Shown in pieces: positions 57,541-64,000 of a stretch of 64,000 bases of DNA. A model generated the notes under the pieces. That model was not told the DNA's origin and made no database searches. It saw only the letters and a program-made list of their open reading frames with translations. Numbering within the stretch: the first letter of the stretch is position 1; the number at the start of each line of letters is the position of its first letter. This DNA is from Arabidopsis thaliana. Taxonomy: Eukaryota > Streptophyta > Magnoliopsida > Brassicales > Brassicaceae. The position numbers and the translations under genes were made by a program. The DNA is taken from positions 24,537,971 through 24,601,970 of the forward strand of contig NC_003070.9 of the NCBI RefSeq assembly GCF_000001735.4, read 5' to 3'.

Positions 57541-57715
57541 TAAAAGAGAATGTGGAAGAGGCTGAAGTTGTTGACACAATGTCTTCCGGAGGAAACAACA
57601 CAGAGTCCGAAGAAGAAGAAGAAGCAACTCAACCACCAATTAAGAAGATTAAACAATACAGTCACTGTGTTGTTGTTGGAAATTAACTAGTAAGGAATTA
57701 GAGTTCCTTAGTTAA
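57541..57715 (+). pseudogene. VIM last-exon fragment
   Basis: Reads ENVEEAEVVDTMSSGG...ESEEEEEATQPPIKKIK, clearly the acidic tail plus PPxKKIK of VIM exon 9 (VIM2 54505-54646), followed by a similar end (GGAGTTCCTTAG-like after the stop at about 57685). None of the other exons is present nearby. It is a scrap of a third VIM copy on the same strand as VIM2. Confidence 0.88.
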
Positions 57716-57718
57716 AAA

Positions 57719-57772
57719 CTCATCATCATCCTCCCATGAATTCTTTATGTCATTCCCATTCACATCTTTATG
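57719..57772 (-). pseudogene. eIF3j exon-2 fragment
   Basis: CATCATCATCCTCCCATGAAT and the following ATTC.CATTCACATCTTTATG match the eIF3j exon 2 at 59229-59283 (the D-E-D-V-D-E-N...SWEDDDD region) in the same orientation. It abuts the VIM fragment. Confidence 0.75.
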
Positions 57773-58223
57773 TTATTAGCTAATGTAAAGTCATGATGAT
57801 ATTAGCGTGTTTCAAGGTTTACTACTAACATTAGCGAATTGTAACGAATCAACATTTTCTCTCTTACTCAAGAGGCAGTATTTAAAGATTGGACAACATG
57901 AAACGCACTCATGTCTATAAGAAATTCAACCCCCAAAGAGATTTAATCAGATCAATGTCAATAATAAATTTATACGGACACTTTAAGTATAGCTTTTTCA
58001 ACCAACAAATAGAACCAAAAACATGACTCTAGAGAATTCCCAGACCAAACCAAAACAAAAGCTTCCCATGTTCCAACTATATATTTCCGCAACCAGAAAT
58101 TTGGCTCTTCTTGCTCTATTCAAACCAAAATTAAGAAAAATGTGTTTCTTTTGAGTGATAGATAAATGATAAAATAGACGCTGGACAAATCCAATTTGCA
58201 TTTGCTCAAAAAGCTCTTTTAAT

Positions 58224-59550
58224 CTACATGAAGTCGAAGTCATCCATGGCATCATAAGGACCAGCCACTAGATCGTCATTGGCCTTATCTACAATAAGTT
58301 GTTTCTTCTTTCCACCTGATCAAGCAATGCCAATGGTCATGAAAAACGGATTCAGAATAACACATTCATAAAACTATAAACCAAAGATGAAGTGATTGTG
58401 AGTAACACATTCAGAATAATACCTTTCTTTTTTCCCGCAGCAGCTTCTTTCTCTGCCTTTAGTTTTTCATTTGCTATCGTTGTAATGGACGAAGCAACAT
58501 CTTTAACATCAGCTGCTTTCATGTTGGTCAATGAAAGTCTCATGATTGTTTTGAGCAGCGCTATATAGTGATAACTTTTCTGCAACAGAAACCAAACTAT
58601 ATTTTCACACATCATGAGCTTCAATACTAGCCAATGAGAATAAAGGTATATAAGGCAGAATACAACATACCTCATATGGTTTAATCCTATGAGAAATCAT
58701 TTCAGCATATTCCAAAAAATCGCTTTCAGACTTGGGGATAAACATATCAAGGTTTTTGTCATCATCCTTCACTCCAAAGAGCTCAGCAGTTGCCCGGTAG
58801 TCGGCTTCCTCAACAAGCCTGTGATAGAAAGAATATAACATATAAGGTCACATAGACCTTCACAGCCTTCTTCCATACACAAAGTACAAAAGATTAAAGT
58901 GAATTATTATGTGTGGGAAAGATATTATTTACAAACTGTACCTCTGCTGGCGAAGTTTCTCCGCTATAGGATCTAGAGGTTTTTCTTTTGGTGCTTCCTT
59001 TGGAACTTCGACTGCTTTACCCTTCTTTTCAACAGTTTTGGGGGCTGCTTTCTTAGGAGCCTTCTCCGGAGCAGGATTTATAACAGGCGGCTACAGAAAA
59101 ACAACAAGGCAAAGCAGACAAAACATAAATATTCCCGTTGGAATCTCAAACCAAATTATACGTAGTAGCCACTAGCCAATAGGGAAAGAATTACAGAGAG
59201 TAAAAACTAAGCTATACCTGAGCAGGTTCATCATCATCATCCTCCCATGAATCCTTAATTTCATTCTCATCCACATCTTCATCATCCCAGTTACTTTTAA
59301 GCTCAACTTTTGCTGGAAGTGGTGCAATTTTCTCGTCCTCTGGAATCAGAAAATAAAAATTATAAGACTACTCACATGCTAGTGATACGATTTTGAAATA
59401 TCAAATATGAAACCCATCAGATTAGCAAATAATCCAAAATTGCTTGCATATCCAATCAAATACTATAAATAAATAAGAAGACTATAATTAGATACAAATA
59501 GAGAATATAAGAGAGGACACTTAAAGCATAGTCTTACCCCAGTCATCCAT
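58224..59550 (-). CDS. Translation initiation factor eIF3 subunit J
   Basis: Loosely bound eIF3 subunit that acts on the 40S ribosome decoding centre during initiation and recycling. Six coding exons: 59538-59550, 59218-59339, 58942-59090, 58671-58818, 58423-58579 and 58224-58315, 226 residues. Features: start MDDW, an acidic N-terminal part (NWDDEDVDENEIKDSWEDDDD), Lys-rich PEKAPKKAAPKTVEKKGK, LDPIAEKLRQQRLVEEADY, and the family's conserved end AGPYDAMDDFDFM. The first coding exon is only 13 bases. Two damaged pieces of this gene lie at 44095-44341 and 57719-57772. Locus recognised as At1g66070. Confidence 0.95.
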
Positions 59551-60560
59551 ATTTGCTGCAAATTATCAGGTACAGATATAAGCTTCTATCTGAGTCCAAC
59601 TGGTAAACCTGCCAAACATACGCGTAAGCATCAGAAACACGCTTATTTGATCAAACTACATTACTGATCAATCATTCAATCCACATAATCAAATACACTG
59701 ATCCCCATGTGTAAATATGCTTAAACTACTTGTAGTAAGCTTGCTAACTTCACATCATAGACAGAGAATACTGATACTATTACTTTACAAATCAAGGTTT
59801 CACAGCTAACAAAAACACATAGGCCTAATATTTCACACCCAGGAAAAACAGCTAAATCTAATGCTTACAAAAGACAAGATATCTTATATCAATTAAAACT
59901 ATTACAGGCATGTCAGCTATCTAAACCTGAACACAAGTTCCATGAACTCTTAGAGAGATACCAAACAAAAACAGTCCCCAAAACACAAGAATCTTAAACA
60001 CATAACTAATAATTTCCTTCTGATTTTGGTAATCCAATCCTATGGATTTGCAACATCGATATGAATTCCTCAATCGAAATCAATCAAAATGGTTAAAACC
60101 TTAAGAAGTCCTTGTTTCAATAAAAAAAGGATTCAACTTGAACATCATCATGCAAACAAAGAGCAGAGAAAAAGTAACGAATTGGTCATAGTAATCTACA
60201 CTACACACAGAGAAGTTTTGATGATAAAGTTTGAATCATTAACCATGAATTCGAGAACCCAACATTAAGAAATCAAATCAAATCAAAATCATAATTTGGA
60301 GCAATTCTATAGAAACCCACCAGAGAATCAATCGAAAATTAAGATCTAGAAGCGAATTTAACTGAGAAAGGAAAACCCTTTGATAAGAAAACATACCGAG
60401 GAAAGTCTGAATCCAAAAGGGTTTTTCGCAGAGGAAGAGAAATCGCAAGAAAATTGAAGCGTTTTCGTTGGATTAGAAATCTCCGATGTGGTGGTTTTTG
60501 CTTCAGAGGTTAAAAAGAGATTTAGGGCTTTTGTGTGTTTCCTTTTGTTTTTCGTTAGAT
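59551..60560 (-). other. 5' leader with long intron of the eIF3j gene
   Basis: A splice acceptor (TTTGCAG, minus strand, about 59557-59563) lies just before the ATG. A donor-like CTCGGTATG near 60396 follows a GC-richer leader at about 60397-60540. This suggests a non-coding first exon and a leader intron of about 0.84 kb. The interior is AT-rich with no coding frame. Confidence 0.65.
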
Positions 60561-60587
60561 TTTATGCCTTTTTATAAAGCCTTTCCA

Positions 60588-60692
60588 CCGTGGCCCCAAC
60601 ATGTCGAACCGATCAAAGTATAGACCAAAGTTGTTTGGTCAATTTCGGTTAGACTGATACGGTCGAACCGATCACCGTGGCCCCAACATGTA
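60588..60692. repeat. Two-copy direct repeat upstream of the eIF3j gene
   Basis: ACCGTGGCCCCAACATGT occurs at about 60587-60604 and 60674-60691. GTCGAACCGATCA lies at 60603-60615 and at 60662-60674. The order of the two blocks is swapped between copies, as expected of a rearranged short duplication. Confidence 0.75.
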
Positions 60693-61094
60693 ACTTTTTC
60701 CATCTTACACTCTCCATTTTTTTATTCCGTTTTTAATCATTTTTTTTTGGAGTTTTTGCACAATGATTTGAATTTGCTGACCAAGTATTAAGTACTTTTT
60801 GCAAATGAGGGTTGAAGGGTATTCTCACATGTGTGCAATCGATTGTAGAAAATACTTATGTATTCGAGATTGAAGTTTAAGTTAAAGGCTTTGATTTTGA
60901 TTCATCGTATGTATCAGACAACTAGAGTTGTCCATCCAAGTCAGATTATCCCGAATATTTGTAAGCTTCTTGACTCTACAAATTGTTTAGGTCCATTGAA
61001 TATTGAAGCCGTTGGTAAGCCAATCTAGAACCATATCAAACAACAACTTCAATCGATTAGATCAATGTATTAACGATCTACTGTGATATAGTGG

Positions 61095-62370
61095 ACAAGA
61101 ATCAAGATTCAAGATTCAAGATTCATTCCTCACACACAAGCTGAGTTAAATCATCACCTTTCATCCACCTCTAAGCAACAAAAATAAAGTTCATCACTTT
61201 AAATTACTTAAGAGCTACATTTGAGCTTATGACCATGACCAAATCTGAAACAGTATCCACTCAATGTATATGTGATTCATATTTTGCAACTACTCATATA
61301 GTTCTCACAAAATATTGAATTAACCGTTGAAAACAAATATAGAACATAAGATTAAATTATAATAAACTACAATCTCTTCTTCCATTTATCATATAGAACC
61401 TAAGATCAAACGGGTAAAACCACACAGTACACACTGTAAGAAACTGAAGCTTCTCAAAAACTAGGAATCAAGATTCATTCCTCAACACAAGATGGATTAA
61501 ATCTTCACTTTTCATCTACCTCGATTCAACAAGATATAAAGCTCAACACTTTATATTGCTAAGATCAAAGGTTGATTGAGCCTATGAACATGACCAGAAT
61601 CTGAAACAGCATCCACTTACCAAAACTATGATTTATAATGTGAGTTAGAACACTGAAACTGTTAAACTATCCTCTGACCAAATACTGAATCATATATTAC
61701 TAGACCAAAAAATGTCAAACCTTCCTCTGTTGAATTGCACTAAATTAACCGAAGAAAAAAATATGAACATGGAAAGCAATTATGCATATCTCTCACATTT
61801 TCTCATTGGCAAACTAAGTAAACTAAAATGTTGTCTTAGATTCATCATAAAAACATGAACAGATTTAATCTTAACCCTTTCATCTACCTCAATCCTCAAA
61901 ACAACAAGAGAAAGTTCATCACTTTAAATTTCTAACAGCAGAGTATAAACTTATGAACAATAGATACGAAACAGTATCCACCATTCCACCTACTAAAACT
62001 GTGATTCATATGTAAGCAAGAAGAACACTGAAACCAAAATATTCATAACCCTCATATTATCTCACTAGCAAACTAAGTAAAACTACAATCTCTCCTCCAA
62101 TTCATCATATATAACCCAAGATCAAATGGATTCAACCACACAGTATACCAAAGTGAGCTAATCAAAAACTAAGAATCAAAATTCATTCCTCAACACAAGA
62201 CAGATTAAATCTTCACCTTTTCATCTACCTCAAACCAACAAGATATAAAGTTCAACACTTTAAATTGCTTAAAAGCAGAGTATGATCAACTAGTTAATAA
62301 ACATTGACAAACAAAGTAAAACTACAATCTCTTGTTCAATTCATCACATAGAACCACAAGATCAAATGTT
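61095..62370. repeat. Degenerate ~350-bp tandem repeats (about four copies)
   Basis: Copies start near 61100, 61450, 61850 and 62165. Each has the succession GAATCAA.ATTCATTCCTCA, ACACAAG, TTAAATC.TCAC.TTTCATC.ACCTC, CAACA..AAA(T)AAAG.TCA.CACTTTA, GAAACAG.ATCCAC and AAACTACAATCTCT..TTCATCA. One copy (61850) lacks the first block. The last copy overlaps the 3' flank of the Hikeshi-like gene. Confidence 0.85.
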
Positions 62371-62385
62371 ACAAAAACGCTAACC

Positions 62386-63057
62386 TTACAAAGCAAAGCT
62401 TTTGAGGAAATCAGGATCACGTTTAGCTTTCTCCTGAAACTTCTTAAACCAACGATCCAAAATATCCATAGGAACAACCAATTTACTTCCATCAACACCA
62501 CAAAAAGACTGCATAAAGTTAAACAAATTCTCTCCAACTTTCATAGCCAATTTCTCAATCCTCCTCTCCGCAACAACATCCAACGACCTCAACGCTGCTA
62601 CATCCTCCACCGAAACACCGATCTTCGCCGATAAGGAACTCGAATCACCCGCCGTGAGTTGCATCTTCGCTGCACTACCAGGTTCAGGCCATTGAAGTGA
62701 TAAAACAGCAGAAGGTCTAGCTAAAGTTACAGCACCACAGAACACAAAAGCTGATCCTGGAGATTGAACATAAACAGCTAAAGCTTTATCTGGTGGAAGA
62801 TTGAAATTGTTTAACAAGAAGATACACATCTCTGAGATTTGATCATAAGCTTCACCTGTAAAAAAAGAAAAAAGGTTGGATTTTTCGATTAGGGTTTTTG
62901 ATTTTGGGAATTAGGGTTTTGAAAAGTTTGGTTTTTGGGGAGATGGGTACTTACCGACGAAGTGGTTCATGTCGAGAACCCAGTGGAATGTGTCGATTTG
63001 AGTGAAGGTTGAGATGTCTATTGGGAAACTTCGATTGGGGAAGACGACTCCGAACAT
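62386..63057 (-). CDS. HLP1: Hikeshi-like protein (DUF775), HSP70 nuclear import factor
   Basis: Hikeshi proteins carry HSP70 into the nucleus under heat stress; the Arabidopsis member has a reported role in heat tolerance. Two exons, 62955-63057 and 62386-62855, give 190 residues. The start MFGVVFPNRSFPIDISTF is the family's conserved N-terminus. PLPP-like NLPPDKALAVYVQSPG, FVFCGAV, WPEPGS and the end WFKKFQEKAKRDPDFLKSF are further family blocks. The ATG at 63057 is the first in the leader, which has GA-rich repeats. The gene is complete. Locus recognised as At1g66080. Confidence 0.95.
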
Positions 63058-64000
63058 TGTTGAGTTTTTGGTTTTTTTGAAAGGTTTTGATTTTTTTTTA
63101 ATGTGAGTGAAGTTTTAGTTTATGTTGGTGATGGAGTGATGGAGTGATGTAGATGATTGAAAGAGAGAGGGTGAAGAATTTGAAGATGGTTCTAGAAGAT
63201 TTGAGAAAGAGCTATGTACTCCGCACGAAGACTTTTTTTTGTGTGACCGCGGAAAAGATTAACGTTATTTTATTTTTTGGAAATTTCATTTTTCTACCTA
63301 AAATCATGTACAATAGAGGTGTTCAATAAATAAGAAATTCAACAGTTGAACCATTACAATAAAGATGTTGAAAAAGAAAAAAAAACTTATGTGGATTTAC
63401 TTCTGTTAAATATTTTCAACATGTTGAAACCAAAAATATGGGATCATAAATGACACATATTCATTTCTGATTGGATATTAAAATTTTTAATCTCACCCTA
63501 ACTATTTAACATCAAGTATACTAAAATTTTTATTTATATATATTTTTATATCAAAATTCATCATATTTTTTTTCTCTATAAATAGTTTTGTATTTATTAA
63601 ACAAACTATTGGAAATGTTAAAAATTAAATAAATATTAAATTAGTAGGTGGTCGAGAAATTTATGACATGGAGTATGAAAAAAAATAAAAAAAAGTGTTG
63701 AAAAACCAAACCAATGTATATAGTCTAAGGGATGATTGGTACACCATCTATTCACGTATGAAAAATATGATTCCATTACTCTCTGCTATTTGAGATATTC
63801 ATCAAGTTTGATTTACATATTTTTACGTTTGCAAAAAGTATATACTTAAAACTAGTTTTCAGCATTTTATTTCATAAAAACTTTAACTAATTCAATTCGC
63901 TCCGTCATTATTTCAGTTACTCCATAGTTCCGTTATTTATTTGACGTATTAATGAGGTCTTTCGTTAACCAAAACAAAATTATAATTTTCCTGTCTTATT
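63058..64000. other. Upstream region of the Hikeshi-like gene
   Basis: The leader and proximal promoter lie at 63058-63250. A stretch at about 63305-63725 has ends that look partly mirrored (TGTACAATAGAGGTGTT and AAAAAACAA.CCAATGTATA) and an AACATGTTGAAA palindrome at 63418-63429; it might be a short DNA element, but no target duplication was found. The rest is AT-rich without a gene. Confidence 0.45.

Larger units (their letters stand above)
60561..62385. other. Intergenic region with degenerate tandem repeats
   Basis: Begins with two CCGTGGCCCCAACATGT copies around 60588-60605 and 60673-60691 next to GTCGAACCGATCA repeats. It then carries about four diverged ~350-bp repeats that run into the 3' end of the Hikeshi-like gene. 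No gene. Confidence 0.65.

Noticed and set aside
63305-63725. Complete MITE upstream of the Hikeshi-like gene
   Set aside because: Ends are only partly mirrored and no target-site duplication was found, so it is mentioned only within the upstream region.

Overview
This is plant nuclear DNA: AT-rich, with long introns, GT-AG splicing and plant-only gene families. The gene order (cICDH, an ABC1 kinase, GAD2, TPX2, TPX1, a DUF247 gene, a peroxiredoxin/F-box chimera, DUF577, TPS26, CYP96A14P, VIM4, VIM2, DUF577, eIF3j, a Hikeshi-like gene) is the order I recall for the Arabidopsis thaliana chromosome 1 interval around At1g65930 to At1g66080. The species call rests on memory of that order and of protein lengths. 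The spliced coding lengths I derived (410, 551, 494, 162, 162, 420, 553, 315, 598, 622, 623, 315, 226 and 190 residues) all close in frame.

Layout. 1-8.9 kb: cICDH (+), then a gene-poor stretch with a decayed cICDH fragment and several fold-back repeats. 8.9-13.1 kb: 16-exon ABC1-type kinase (-). 14.1-19.3 kb: GAD2 (+), whose 3.3-kb second intron holds a 1.8-kb Mutator-like insertion with a 9-bp target duplication. 19.6-22.8 kb: two tandem type II peroxiredoxins (-). 24.6-30.5 kb: a DUF247 gene (-) with very long introns. 33.6-35.5 kb: a third peroxiredoxin copy fused in frame to an F-box protein (-). 36.3-57.2 kb: a nested inverted duplication, DUF577(+) ... VIM4(-) / VIM2(+) ... DUF577(-), with TPS26 and a truncated CYP96A in the left arm only, and a LINE remnant plus a Stowaway-like MITE in the centre. 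57.5-63.1 kb: pieces of VIM and eIF3j, then intact eIF3j (-) and a Hikeshi-like gene (-).

The genes do not form one pathway, although several touch stress physiology: NADPH supply (cICDH), GABA synthesis (GAD2), peroxide removal (TPX1/2) and HSP70 nuclear import (Hikeshi-like). VIM2 and VIM4 act in maintenance DNA methylation. The strongest theme is structural: tandem and inverted duplication, gene conversion, fusion and truncation have produced a chimera (Prx/F-box), a broken gene (CYP96A14P) and gene scraps (cICDH, VIM, eIF3j). No prokaryotic features, CRISPR arrays or rRNA genes were seen. Exon borders were read by eye and may be off by a base or two.
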